NCBI GenBank assembly: GCA_000803105.1 | Contig: JTDA01000006.1 | Coordinates: forward strand, 170,175 to 234,174 | DNA from: Coprobacter secundus | GTDB taxonomy: Bacteria > Bacteroidota > Bacteroidia > Bacteroidales > Coprobacteraceae | Length of the DNA: 64,000 nt | Direction: 5' to 3' | In this document: positions 44,706 through 54,222 of the stretch, piece by piece | How the letters are laid out: each line of letters begins with the position of its first letter | How positions within the stretch are numbered: position 1 is the first letter of the stretch | Position numbers and translations under genes: made by a program | The notes under the pieces: generated by a model | Databases searched by the model: none | Told to the model about the DNA's origin: nothing | What the model saw: the letters and a program-made list of their open reading frames with translations, nothing else

Positions 44706-45749
44706 ATGAAATTAGATAAAAATATTATATTGATAGATACAAATCCCGATGAAGGAAAAAATTTCTGTAAAGCATTATCGGAATCAACTCAAATAGAATG
44801 GCATTTAATAGATTGCATCAGCAATGAAGGTCGAACTCACAAATACATAAACATAATCCGTTATTTTAAATATTTTATTTTCCCTTTACGTATATTTCTT
44901 AACAGAAAAAAAATCGACAACATTGTTACTTGGCAACAATTTTACGGATTAATTTATGCATTTTATTGTAGATTTTTTCATATAAAAAAAAAGCAATCAT
45001 TACTGATAATGACATTTATATACAAAAGGAAAAAAGGCATTATCGGGAAAATATATCACCAGTTCATTAAATATATTATAACAAGTAAGTATATTGATAT
45101 TCTTATATGTACAACTAATAAAGAAAGATTTATATACAGTGAACTTTTTAATGTAAATATCAACAAATTTGTGTTTGTTCCATGGGGAATACCTGACTAT
45201 AAATCAAAAGTTTATACAGACGAATCTTCGAAAGAAAAGTTCATATTCTCCACCGGCAGAAGCAATCGGGACTGGAATTTTTTAATCAAAAATCTAAAAA
45301 ATACAGAATACAAATTAAAAATAGCTTGTGATGAGTTGCAATACGAGATTTTAAATAATATAGAAATATACAATGATATACATGGACTTAAACTATTTCA
45401 ATATTTTCAAAACTGTTACTGTGTAATCATATCAATTGAAGACCCGAATATAGCATCCGGCCAAACAGTACTACTATATGCTATGCAATTTAAAAAACCT
45501 TTAATCGTTACAAAATCCAGTGGTTTAACAGATGATTACATTATTAACAACTACAATGGTCTAATAATAGAAAAAAATAAAGATGAACTGTTGAATGCTT
45601 TAGAAAAGATATATAATGACAAATGTTTATATGAAAAATTAGCAACTAACGGATATAATGAATATGAAACTAAATATTCTACATCGATGTTAGGAAAAAA
45701 TATAGGTTCAGTACTTCTAAATTCCAACATATTAATTAAATCCTTTTAA
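44706..45749 (+). CDS. glycosyltransferase, GT-B fold (GT4-like)
   Basis: 347 residues. The N-terminal half is poorly conserved, with IVTWQQFYGLIYAFYCRFFH as its acceptor region and a hydrophobic patch. The C-terminal half has the GT4 layout: FVPWGIPDYKSK, FIFSTGRSNRDW, SIEDPNIASGQTVLLYAMQF and PLIVTKSSGLTDDYI, then NYNGLIIEKNKDEL. The Glu of the usual EX7E motif is not obvious. The gene follows the radical SAM gene after 53 bases. Confidence 0.8.
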   Translation: MKLDKNIILIDTNPDEGKNFCKALSESTQIEWHLIDCISNEGRTHKYINIIRYFKYFIFPLRIFLNRKKIDNIVTWQQFYGLIYAFYCRFFHIKKKQSLLIMTFIYKRKKGIIGKIYHQFIKYIITSKYIDILICTTNKERFIYSELFNVNINKFVFVPWGIPDYKSKVYTDESSKEKFIFSTGRSNRDWNFLIKNLKNTEYKLKIACDELQYEILNNIEIYNDIHGLKLFQYFQNCYCVIISIEDPNIASGQTVLLYAMQFKKPLIVTKSSGLTDDYIINNYNGLIIEKNKDELLNALEKIYNDKCLYEKLATNGYNEYETKYSTSMLGKNIGSVLLNSNILIKSF

Positions 45750-45898
45750 GTCAACGTTGTTGATATACAAATAATTAATATTAAATTTACCAAGAAACTT
45801 TTTTGAGTACGTGTAACACTGGCTCTTGCCAAAAGTAACTAAGTATAAAAAAGCTTCAAAAGATAATTTGAATAAAAAAATAGGTAAAATAATAATCT

Positions 45899-46987
45899 AT
45901 GAAAATCATTGTAACAGGAACAAGAGGAATTCCTAATATATTAGGTGGAGTAGAAACCCATTGTGAAGAACTTTATCCTCTAATTGCGACAATGGGGCAC
46001 AATGTTACTATAATACGTCGTTCCTGTTACGTTACCCCCAATAATAATATAGATAATTACAAAAATGTTAAAATTAAAGATATCTATGCTCCTCGGAAAA
46101 AAAGTTTAGAAGCTATTATACATACATTTCTCGCCGTTTTATATGCAAAATATATAAAAGCCGACATCATACACATACATGCCATAGGACCGTCCATTAT
46201 GGTTCCTTTTGCCCGCATCTTAGGATTAAAAGTCGTAATGACCCATCATGGGCCTGATTATGATAGACAGAAATGGGGGAAATTAGCAAAATATATTTTA
46301 AAACTGGGAGAAAAATGGGGTATAAAATATGCAAATGAAGTAATTGTTATCTCGGACGTAATCAATCAAATCATTATAGATAAATATCACAGACAAGATG
46401 CTCACTTGATTTTCAATGGGGTAAATATTCCGACCAAGACACAGACCATAAATTATTTGCAATTTCTCAATTTAGAGCCCCAAAAATATATTTTGGCTAT
46501 GGGACGTTTTGTCGAAGAAAAAGGATTTGATCTCCTAATCAATGCATTTTCTAAATTAAATCAATCTGAATATAGATTAGTTATAGCCGGAGATGCAGAT
46601 CATCAAACAGAATATTCCATCAACTTAAAAAGATTAGCTAAAGATAAAAATATTATCCTGACCGGATTCATAAAAGGAGATAAACTGAATGAAATCTTTT
46701 CTCATGCTTCATTATTCATCTTACCTTCTTACCACGAAGGATTGCCAATCACTTTATTAGAAGCCATGAGTTATAATTTAGATGTCCTTGTGAGTGATAT
46801 TCCTGCCAATCGATTACCGGAGTTAAATCCTAATGATTTTTTTATTCCCGGATCTCAAGAAGAATTGTCTAAAAAAATAAAATTGAAACTGAAAAATATC
46901 AACTTTAACAGAGAATATAATTTATCATCATATCAATGGAAAAATATTGCAAAACAGACAAACTCTGTTTACAAAAAAATATTATAA
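45899..46987 (+). CDS. family 4 glycosyltransferase with DUF1972-type N-terminus
   Basis: 362 residues. The start MKIIVTGTRGIPNILGGVE, followed by THCEELYPLIATMGHNVTI, is the DUF1972 (rhamnosyltransferase-like) pattern. VVMTHHGPDYDRQKWGK and the donor domain AMGRFVEEKGFDLLINAF, LPSYHEGLPITLLEAMSY complete it. By family it may add rhamnose or a related deoxysugar. A 149-base gap without a recognisable promoter precedes it. Confidence 0.92.
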   Translation: MKIIVTGTRGIPNILGGVETHCEELYPLIATMGHNVTIIRRSCYVTPNNNIDNYKNVKIKDIYAPRKKSLEAIIHTFLAVLYAKYIKADIIHIHAIGPSIMVPFARILGLKVVMTHHGPDYDRQKWGKLAKYILKLGEKWGIKYANEVIVISDVINQIIIDKYHRQDAHLIFNGVNIPTKTQTINYLQFLNLEPQKYILAMGRFVEEKGFDLLINAFSKLNQSEYRLVIAGDADHQTEYSINLKRLAKDKNIILTGFIKGDKLNEIFSHASLFILPSYHEGLPITLLEAMSYNLDVLVSDIPANRLPELNPNDFFIPGSQEELSKKIKLKLKNINFNREYNLSSYQWKNIAKQTNSVYKKIL

Positions 46988-47103
46988 ACATATAAAACTA
47001 TAAATCAATTTATTAAATCCTGTCAATATTGTTAATTTCATATTTTATATTATATTTATTTTTACCTTTGCCATCAATCTTACATTATATAATATCATCT
47101 CAA

Positions 47104-47508
47104 ATGAAACGTTTTTTAATAGGCTTATTTTCTTTGAATCTTCTATTCTCTGGTTGCAGTAAAGATACAGAATCTCAAATTATAGGAAAATGGCAATTGA
47201 GGCAAGTAACATACTTGGACAAAGAAGAAAGAAGTGATTCTTCTTTTTTTAATTTCCATCTAAATGTATTTAAGATTCAAACTGTTATACAAAAAGAAAA
47301 CTATTCTATAAATTCATGGGGGACTTATAATATAAATAATGACTCCCTATTTATAAATCTAAAACAAATCGATGATTTAAACAATCTAAGTTCATATCCA
47401 ATATACGGATGGCATACTCTTTCCAAAAAATATAAAATCAATGAATTAAATGCCTCTAAATTAATATTATCTTGTAACGATACTATTTACCATTTTAGAA
47501 AATTCTGA
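47104..47508 (+). CDS. lipocalin-like lipoprotein
   Basis: 134 residues from the ATG at 47104, which gives a proper lipoprotein signal (LLFSGCSKD, Cys 18); the frame stays open for 25 more codons upstream. The mature part starts IIGKWQLRQVTYLD, the lipocalin-like opening common in Bacteroidetes, and continues with short beta strands (GTYNINNDSLFINLK, KLILSCNDTIYHF). Ligand unknown. It is four bases before wzi and after the last glycosyltransferase. Confidence 0.75.
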   Translation: MKRFLIGLFSLNLLFSGCSKDTESQIIGKWQLRQVTYLDKEERSDSSFFNFHLNVFKIQTVIQKENYSINSWGTYNINNDSLFINLKQIDDLNNLSSYPIYGWHTLSKKYKINELNASKLILSCNDTIYHFRKF

Positions 47509-47512
47509 CAAA

Positions 47513-48976
47513 ATGAATGCAATAAGAATTCTCACATTTATCATTATATCTACTATTATACCACAATTAATATTCGGACAGTTTCCATTAACATACAACA
47601 TTGAGACCAATATTATTTCCGGAAACGGTAATTATACTCCTTTCTACCTAATGAATAACCAACATGGACAAGTATCTTTTAATCCTAACAATGGATATTT
47701 ACGTGCCGGAGTACATAAAGACATAGATATTAATCAACGATTTTCTTATGGCTTCGGTCTCGATATTATCGGTGCATATAATAATGACTCGCCAATATAC
47801 TTACAGCAAATATACGGTGACTTAAAATATCGCTGTCTCGGGCTTTCAATAGGAACCAAAGAAACTGGAAATCTCATACAAAACGATCAACTAAGCAGTG
47901 GAAGTATGATTTGGTCTGGCAATAGCCGTCCCATCCCTCAAATCTCAATTGGAATACCTCGTTTTGTCAACATACCTTTAACAAATGAGTGGGTGCAAAT
48001 AAAAGGTGAAATAAGTTATGGTGCATTTTTTGAGAAAAAATATCAAGATAAACATCGCCATGATAACTCCATGTATACAAACAAATTATTATATCACAGA
48101 AAATATTTAATGCTCAAATTCGAGAAAGATAAACCTTTCTATGGAATTATCGGTATTGATATGGCGGCTCAATTTGGAGGTACAACATATAATTATCCAG
48201 GAGAACCCATTATAAAATTCCGTTCTGATTTAAAAGCATTTTTACAAGTATTCATTCCAATGTCTGGAGGTGCAAACGATCCAGGCATAGATCAAGTAAA
48301 TATTGTAGGCAATCACTTAGGATCTTACTTAATGGAATTCGGATACAAACAAAAAGACTGGAGATCCAAGATATATTATGAACATTTCTTTGACGACCAC
48401 TCTGGCATGATTTTCAAAAATAAGTTTGATGGATTATGGGGGCTTGAATTTTCAACACACCACCAATGGCCAATAACCGGATTTGTTTTTGAAGTAATGA
48501 ACTCTACGAATCAGAGTGGTCCATTTTTATGGGATAAAACAGATGAAATTCCTATCCAAGTCAGTGGAGGAGATTATTACTATGGCCATGTATGCTATAA
48601 TGGATGGACACATCAAGGCCATACGATAGGCAACCCATTCATAACCTCTCCAGGATACAATACTGACGGCTATCTGGGATTCAAAAGTTCGAGGGTAAGA
48701 GCTTTTCACGTTGGCTTTAATGGTTATGTAATCCCCGAACTGAAATACAGAGTTTTAGCTGGGCATCAACGAGGTTGGGGCACTCCATTTGTACCATTTA
48801 CTCACATTGCACATGAATTCTCAACTTTAATTGATTTTGATTATCAGCCAAAGAAATTAAAAGGTTGGAATTTCAATTTGGCCGGAGCTTTTGATAAAGG
48901 GACTCTTTTCGGGGATAACTGGGGAATACAAATCGGGATACGGAAAGAAGGAATTTTATTTCAAAAGAAACAATAA
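47513..48976 (+). CDS. Wzi-like capsule assembly protein
   Basis: Outer-membrane beta-barrel that anchors or organises surface polysaccharide. 487 residues with a signal peptide (about 1-22, LIFGQFPL). Family segments: YNIETNIISGNGNYTPFYLM near the start, LGLSIGTKETGNLIQNDQLS, NSRPIPQISIGIPRFVNIPL, and QVNIVGNHLGSYLMEFGYK. Ends in alternating strands with a final IQIGIRKEGILFQKK. It closes the exopolysaccharide locus and indicates that the product stays at the cell surface. Confidence 0.9.
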   Translation: MNAIRILTFIIISTIIPQLIFGQFPLTYNIETNIISGNGNYTPFYLMNNQHGQVSFNPNNGYLRAGVHKDIDINQRFSYGFGLDIIGAYNNDSPIYLQQIYGDLKYRCLGLSIGTKETGNLIQNDQLSSGSMIWSGNSRPIPQISIGIPRFVNIPLTNEWVQIKGEISYGAFFEKKYQDKHRHDNSMYTNKLLYHRKYLMLKFEKDKPFYGIIGIDMAAQFGGTTYNYPGEPIIKFRSDLKAFLQVFIPMSGGANDPGIDQVNIVGNHLGSYLMEFGYKQKDWRSKIYYEHFFDDHSGMIFKNKFDGLWGLEFSTHHQWPITGFVFEVMNSTNQSGPFLWDKTDEIPIQVSGGDYYYGHVCYNGWTHQGHTIGNPFITSPGYNTDGYLGFKSSRVRAFHVGFNGYVIPELKYRVLAGHQRGWGTPFVPFTHIAHEFSTLIDFDYQPKKLKGWNFNLAGAFDKGTLFGDNWGIQIGIRKEGILFQKKQ

Positions 48977-49004
48977 CCGGAGAAACACCCATTTTAATAT
49001 TTTC

Positions 49005-49203
49005 AATAAAAATAAGGGTGTATCAAAATTCAATTTTTGAAAATATGAACTTATAATTTGAAATTTGAGCATCCTAAAAGACTAAAGAAAGGGGCGTATC
49101 AAACTCTGTATTGAGTAATGATACGCCCCTTTCAAGTGGTATAGCTACAATCTGTAACTTTTTGGAGTGGACATTTTAGTTTTGATACACCCCCATTTTT
49201 ATT
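49005..49203. repeat. about 200-base element with nested inverted repeats
   Basis: The ends AATAAAAAT-nn-GGGTGTATCAAAA (49005-49028) recur inverted at 49180-49203. Inside, a perfect 13-bp hairpin (AAAGGGGCGTATC, 49088-49100, with 49120-49132) is centred. It fills the space between the convergent wzi and toroid-like genes. It could be a bidirectional terminator or a non-autonomous element whose ends resemble insertion sequence termini. Confidence 0.6.
49088..49132. terminator. inner hairpin between wzi and the polysaccharide utilisation locus
   Basis: A 13-bp perfect stem (AAAGGGGCGTATC with GATACGCCCCTTT) and 19-base loop. It can terminate transcripts arriving from both sides. Confidence 0.6.
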
Positions 49204-51232
49204 TCTCTCCTTCTTTTAACAAAAATTTTTCTGCACGCCCCGGTGTGAACAATTCCCAGAGAGAGGCAACTGTCCAGCCTGGTGCAAAAATATCATTATA
49301 AAAGCCTTTTCCATTTTTCCCATAATCCCAATGGGCATGCTGTACTACCTCTGGATAATATCCCTCACGGGCGATTCCGCATAGATGCCCACTGTATGGA
49401 ACAAGTTGTCTCATTGAAGTCGAAATTACTTCAGCAAAAGATGAGAAACGTGGCTCATTATACTGTTCTGACAACCATCTTAAAACATCAACAAAATCAA
49501 ATATAAATACATCTATATGATTATTTTCGACCGATACATTACCCCAGCCTCGGCTCTTGAAAGAAAGATCTCCCAACATCTGTCCTTCAGCAAAAGGTAC
49601 ATCCCAAAGATAATACCAAGAAAGGGCAAAATAAGCAGCTTGACGTGTCAGTTCAGCATAATGTTTTCTCTCTTTTTCCTTTGTCACCAAAGCCAAATAA
49701 TATGTTGCTGTCGCCGCATATAATGATGCCTCCTTATCTTCGCAATTAGCATCCAATGTCGATGAAAAATAATCGGCTTTAGAAATTATCTCATTTTCAA
49801 GATAAGAAGCTGCTTTTTTAGCAGCATTCAAATAATCTTTATCTTTAAAATAGGTATATGCCATAACTAACGGCAACACTGCCGATGGTGTACTTCCTCC
49901 ACTATTATCAACAATTACTTGATTGTCTCTAAACTTTCGCGGGAAACTACCATCTTCTTTTTGAACTTCAAGTATCAATTTCAAAATATTTTTTACCCTT
50001 TTCTCCCAGTCCGGATGTACTCGGCCAGCATTACGTTCATACTCTAAATAATATAGAGTCGCAAAAATACCTTCACTTTGCCGACGGATACTCAAATTTT
50101 GCTCTTCCGTATTATCGTCAAAATTAACGAATTCACGAAAAAAACCGGTTGTGGTAAAACCATTCTGAAGATAACTATCAAATATTCTCTGACCATTACT
50201 AACCAACTCCGGCCGGTTCATCTGTTCTCCATATTCAAGAGAATTAAAAGCATTCAATAACACACGCCCTACAAAACCTATTTCAGATATTCCATTTGGG
50301 CAGCAATCATCTATATTCAAATGAACACCAGAATTGTACTTTAACGAATGATTTCCAACATAACTTTCAACAAAATACTTACTAAGTATATTTTTCATAT
50401 ACTCTACTGTATAAGCGGTTTTCACTGGTTGTGGCGCCATGGTATCATAGCAATATTCCCACATATTTCGGACAAATGTAGAATAATCTTCTGCTTTACC
50501 ATTTTTCACTTCCCACTTTAATGTAATGCTCTCCCCTTTATCAAGCTTATAAAAAGCTTTCACCTCCGAAGCAAGAGTTAATTTACGTATATAAGAGCGA
50601 GGAGTTTCCCAATAGGGAAAAGAGACACTGAGAGAAGAGATACCATCCTCATTTACAAATCCTGTAGCTCCAATTGAACTTTTACCCGACAAAATGACTT
50701 CTCCAGTATCATGAGTTGTCAAAGCATCACCATCTAATTTATCCAAACGCAAAACCGATATATATTCTCCATCTTTTTCATTGAAAATTCCTGTTAAAGG
50801 AGCACTCAACCTATCTTCTCTCACAGTCCAACTATCTGACGTATGAAAAGATGGAGCCTCTTTAGGTGACCTCAAATTTTTCCGATACCAAAACCCTGGC
50901 ATATAAAATAGACAATCATTATGCCGGAATGTAGATTGTATTCTTTCAGAAAAGTTAAACCAAACTTTCTCTGACGCATTTATTTGTACTTCAATAGAGC
51001 TTTTTCCATTTTCTGAAATGACTTTCTGTATAATAGCTACAGGTAACTTTTCTGACGAATTCAGCTCATAAACACCATTGTTTCTCTCTAAAAGCGTCAA
51101 CGGATAACTAATAGATTGATTACCAGGTATTTTAAGAGAAATCTGTGCATTCATCTGTTGCGGAACAAGAGTAATACCCCAAACAGGCATAGTACTCAAA
51201 AATAAACACCCTAAAATAAACTTCTTCAGCAT
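49199..51232 (-). CDS. secreted alpha/alpha-toroid-like protein of the utilisation locus, unassigned
   Basis: About 677 residues from the ATG at 51232, which places a clean signal peptide first (MLKKFILGCLFLSTMPVWG); in-frame ATG codons up to 51271 exist. The first 260 residues are beta-rich (SISYPLTLLERNNGVYELN, FYMPGFWYRKNLRSP). The rest is helical with repeated hairpins like an (alpha/alpha)6 toroid: SEGIFATLYYLEYERN, KLILEVQKEDGSFPRKF, AAKKAASYLENEII, ATATYYLALVTKEKERKHYA. The order beta-domain then toroid occurs in several glycoside hydrolase and lyase families, but no family was recognised and no catalytic residues can be assigned. It is the last gene of the reverse-strand locus. Confidence 0.6.
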   Translation of the reverse strand: MLKKFILGCLFLSTMPVWGITLVPQQMNAQISLKIPGNQSISYPLTLLERNNGVYELNSSEKLPVAIIQKVISENGKSSIEVQINASEKVWFNFSERIQSTFRHNDCLFYMPGFWYRKNLRSPKEAPSFHTSDSWTVREDRLSAPLTGIFNEKDGEYISVLRLDKLDGDALTTHDTGEVILSGKSSIGATGFVNEDGISSLSVSFPYWETPRSYIRKLTLASEVKAFYKLDKGESITLKWEVKNGKAEDYSTFVRNMWEYCYDTMAPQPVKTAYTVEYMKNILSKYFVESYVGNHSLKYNSGVHLNIDDCCPNGISEIGFVGRVLLNAFNSLEYGEQMNRPELVSNGQRIFDSYLQNGFTTTGFFREFVNFDDNTEEQNLSIRRQSEGIFATLYYLEYERNAGRVHPDWEKRVKNILKLILEVQKEDGSFPRKFRDNQVIVDNSGGSTPSAVLPLVMAYTYFKDKDYLNAAKKAASYLENEIISKADYFSSTLDANCEDKEASLYAATATYYLALVTKEKERKHYAELTRQAAYFALSWYYLWDVPFAEGQMLGDLSFKSRGWGNVSVENNHIDVFIFDFVDVLRWLSEQYNEPRFSSFAEVISTSMRQLVPYSGHLCGIAREGYYPEVVQHAHWDYGKNGKGFYNDIFAPGWTVASLWELFTPGRAEKFLLKEGEK

Positions 51233-51276
51233 AATGTGCATTTTATAGTAAAAAAAGAATCTATCTTTCAACTTAA

Positions 51277-52302
51277 TTATTTCGTGCCAGAAGGCAGTGC
51301 CAACACTTTATTTAAAGATTCCGGCTTTCCAAAGTAAGGCATTCCTTTTTTATCAAAAGTAAATTTTTGTAATCGTATATCCCTATTCCATCCTGGAACT
51401 TTATCTTTTTTAGAATGGTAAAGAATATAATTTTCTTTGTCATCTGGTGATGTTGTAAAACAAGCATGACCTACCCCATATACGTCTTCGGTACCTTCAA
51501 AAATTGGAGACTCTCCCTTAACCCAACTTTCCCGTAACAAAGGATCTCCATCTTTTTTCAATTTCAAATACGCTAATTTATATGTATCAAGCCATGATTG
51601 TCCACAAGAGTAGATAATAAACACATTCCCATTATGAATCAGAACTTCCGGTCCTTCATTTAGAGGGAGTTCACCTTGTTCATAATACCTATCAGGAGAA
51701 CTAATTTTTACTCTACTTGAGCTGATTGTCCACGGGTTATCCATACGTGCAATATAGAGATTCTGAGATGTCTTATCTGTCTTTTCATTTTTATCCCAAC
51801 CAGACCAAACAGCATATAATACTTCATTATAATAAAATACAGTCATATCTATTGCCCATATACTATTTTCCAAATCCGTTGGATTATCTCCTGTAAATAT
51901 CATACCCTTATCTATATATTCACCCATCGGATCATCTGTCATAGACTCAAGAACGCCTGTTCGCTGATGTATAAATGGAGGACCACCATATCCTCCCGCA
52001 TAATAAATATACCATTTATTGTTAAGGTAATGAAGTTCTGGAGCCCAAATACAACTCGAATTCCATTTATTTCCGTCCGGGGCTTTCCATATCTGTTTCG
52101 GAGGATTTATCTGATGTAGATTTTTGGACTTAGATATACCTATACCATTATCCATACTACAACAATAATAATAAAATCCATTTTGTTTTACTATCCAAGG
52201 ATCTGCTCCCGAAAATATAACAGGATTTTTATAATGACCAGACGTTTTGCATCCGGTCATTATAAAAATATTGATACCTAACAAAATAAGCAGTCTAACC
52301 AT
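51277..52302 (-). CDS. GH43-family lipoprotein, probable arabinofuranosidase-type
   Basis: 341 residues, signal peptide with lipobox (FIMTGCKTSG, Cys 18). Five-bladed propeller glycosidase of family 43: general base Asp in SGADPWIVKQ (Asp 34), pKa-modulating Asp in IWAIDMTVFY and acid Glu in NEGPEVLIHN. CIWAPELHYLNNKWYIYYAG is the usual GH43 core. The closest pattern I recall is exo-alpha-1,5-arabinofuranosidase-like. It is four bases from the FG-GAP gene upstream and in one operon with the other GH43. Xylosidase activity cannot be excluded. Confidence 0.85.
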   Translation of the reverse strand: MVRLLILLGINIFIMTGCKTSGHYKNPVIFSGADPWIVKQNGFYYYCCSMDNGIGISKSKNLHQINPPKQIWKAPDGNKWNSSCIWAPELHYLNNKWYIYYAGGYGGPPFIHQRTGVLESMTDDPMGEYIDKGMIFTGDNPTDLENSIWAIDMTVFYYNEVLYAVWSGWDKNEKTDKTSQNLYIARMDNPWTISSSRVKISSPDRYYEQGELPLNEGPEVLIHNGNVFIIYSCGQSWLDTYKLAYLKLKKDGDPLLRESWVKGESPIFEGTEDVYGVGHACFTTSPDDKENYILYHSKKDKVPGWNRDIRLQKFTFDKKGMPYFGKPESLNKVLALPSGTK

Positions 52303-52306
52303 ATTT

Positions 52307-54124
52307 TTAATATATAGCTACTTTACTCGTATGTGTACTTCTTCCATCTACAGTCTCAACGATATATATACCTTTAGTCAAAGTCGTTGTAAACATATCC
52401 ACATCATTAGCAGAAGAAACTAATACACCACTCGTATTATAAACATTAATATGAGATAAAATTCCTGCAGGACTTTCTACCCGCAATTCAGCCCCTACAG
52501 CCACAATCTTTACTTGTTCAGCAACAGATAAAGATTCTATCGATTCCGGTGTTCCTAATGTAAATGTCTGGAATTTAGCAAATGCTCCTCCCACACGGTT
52601 ATAATTTATCGCTTGCACACTCCACTCATAAATTCCATCGGGCAATTCATATAATTCCCATCGCTTATTCGTAAATACATTACCTTGTTCCGAAACTTGA
52701 CGAAAACCGTTATTTTCCCCATCAAAAACAGCTTTTGGATAATACAACCACTTACCAGTAGTTTTATTTCTCAATGCTACATTGTAAGTTTCGGCTCCAT
52801 TTGCTGCATTCCAAGACAGGGTAACCATACGCATCTCTCCTGAACCTTCAACTTCAGCATTCAAATTAGTCGGAACCTCAGGTTTCGAGCCAGATACAGT
52901 TGTTGTATTGGTGTAAACACCGCAAATATTCTTATTGTATCCATTCGTTCCACAAAATCCCATCATCAAAAGGTCCGGTTTTCCATCGTTATTCAAATCC
53001 GCAATATCATAAGATTGCTCAGATATACCTGGGATTTCATTGCTTACGGTTTCGTCTTTAGTAAATGCAAAACTTGCAGGGTCATTCGTTTTATATAAAT
53101 ACGTTGCCTGTCTGGCATCCGTCTCATTCCAACCACCGACAATGATATCCAACTTACCGTCATTATCCCAATCGACGAAGCAATTTCCTCCTCCTACACT
53201 GTTTTGACGGAAAGGCTCAAATGTCTGTTTTGCCACCATTGTTCCATTCTCATTTTTATATAACCGAACAATATTATTCGAGCTTTCTCCATCTGCACCT
53301 CCATCACCATTTAACAATAAATCCAAATATCCATCTCCGTCGACATCACCCCAAACAACAGAACCATATCCTTTACGAACAATATTAGGTTGTGGATAAA
53401 CGACAAATTCTCCAAATCCATCATTCTTCCATGTTGATGAATAGCGACTTCCTCCCACTTCATCCCATCCATTAACAAACAAATCCAGATACCCATCGTT
53501 ATTAAAATCTACAACCGTTACATCCGGATCCGTAAAATGAGCATCTTTAAATAAGTTTTCATTTACATTAAATGACCCATCAGCTTGTTGATAATAAACA
53601 AGAATACTGGGTGAACCTTCTGGTTTCGTATTCCCAGAAAAATAATAGTCCAATAACCCGTCATTATTTAAGTCTGCAAAACCACATGAAATGGTAAGAG
53701 CTGTTTCCGGAACAGGATATTTATCTACAGGAGCCAATGTAAATACACCATTCCCATCATTTAAAGCAATGCCATTAGAAGCAGGAATACCGTCACCCCC
53801 ATTTCCATTGAAAATAATATCAAGGTCTCCATCTCCATCTATATCCCCAAATTGGAAACGTGCAAAATGTCCTACATTTAAGAAATTCATCCCGCTTTGG
53901 GCTTCATATACCCCATTACCTCTATTGATGAAAACTCCACCTTTTACAACATTCTCTGTACGACCACTAAAAACTATGTCCAATAGTCCATCATCGTTAA
54001 TATCTGCAGCGATAATATCTCCAGTCTGAGGATCCAAATCCGAACTAATTTCTGCAAATTGAGCCTGAGCCTTACCCGACAACAGCACAAATGCCGTAGC
54101 CATTAAAAATGTAATCTTTTTCAT
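52307..54124 (-). CDS. secreted FG-GAP/VCBS repeat protein with sorting-like tail
   Basis: 605 residues from the ATG at 54124, with a signal peptide (about 1-20, GKAQAQ). It is built of repeats with Asp-rich, calcium-binding-like loops: DINDDGLLDIVFSG, DIDGDGDLDIIFNG, DLNNDGLLDYYFSG, DFNNDGYLDLFVNG, DVDGDGYLDLLLNG, DWDNDGKLDIIVGG and DLNNDGKPDLLMMG. These form a beta-propeller (about 25-385). A fibronectin-like domain follows (about 395-500). The last 70 or so residues (AVGAELRVESPAGILSHINV to TLTKGIYIVETVDG) resemble a type IX secretion sorting domain. Lying between two GH43 genes, it is probably a surface glycan-binding protein of this locus. Confidence 0.8.
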   Translation of the reverse strand: MKKITFLMATAFVLLSGKAQAQFAEISSDLDPQTGDIIAADINDDGLLDIVFSGRTENVVKGGVFINRGNGVYEAQSGMNFLNVGHFARFQFGDIDGDGDLDIIFNGNGGDGIPASNGIALNDGNGVFTLAPVDKYPVPETALTISCGFADLNNDGLLDYYFSGNTKPEGSPSILVYYQQADGSFNVNENLFKDAHFTDPDVTVVDFNNDGYLDLFVNGWDEVGGSRYSSTWKNDGFGEFVVYPQPNIVRKGYGSVVWGDVDGDGYLDLLLNGDGGADGESSNNIVRLYKNENGTMVAKQTFEPFRQNSVGGGNCFVDWDNDGKLDIIVGGWNETDARQATYLYKTNDPASFAFTKDETVSNEIPGISEQSYDIADLNNDGKPDLLMMGFCGTNGYNKNICGVYTNTTTVSGSKPEVPTNLNAEVEGSGEMRMVTLSWNAANGAETYNVALRNKTTGKWLYYPKAVFDGENNGFRQVSEQGNVFTNKRWELYELPDGIYEWSVQAINYNRVGGAFAKFQTFTLGTPESIESLSVAEQVKIVAVGAELRVESPAGILSHINVYNTSGVLVSSANDVDMFTTTLTKGIYIVETVDGRSTHTSKVAIY

Positions 54125-54175
54125 ACACATTAAATTTAAAAGTCATAAAAAATTTATATATAAAACATTTTTAAT

Positions 54176-54210
54176 ATAGGATACCAGCATGACTCTATCC
54201 AGTATCCTAT
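54176..54210 (-). terminator. weak hairpin between the GH43 and FG-GAP genes
   Basis: ATAGGATAC pairs with GTATCCTAT (9 bp) around a 17-base loop, 12 bases after the GH43 stop on the reverse strand. It may lower expression of the three distal genes rather than end the operon. Confidence 0.35.
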
Positions 54211-54222
54211 AAAAGAAAATTC

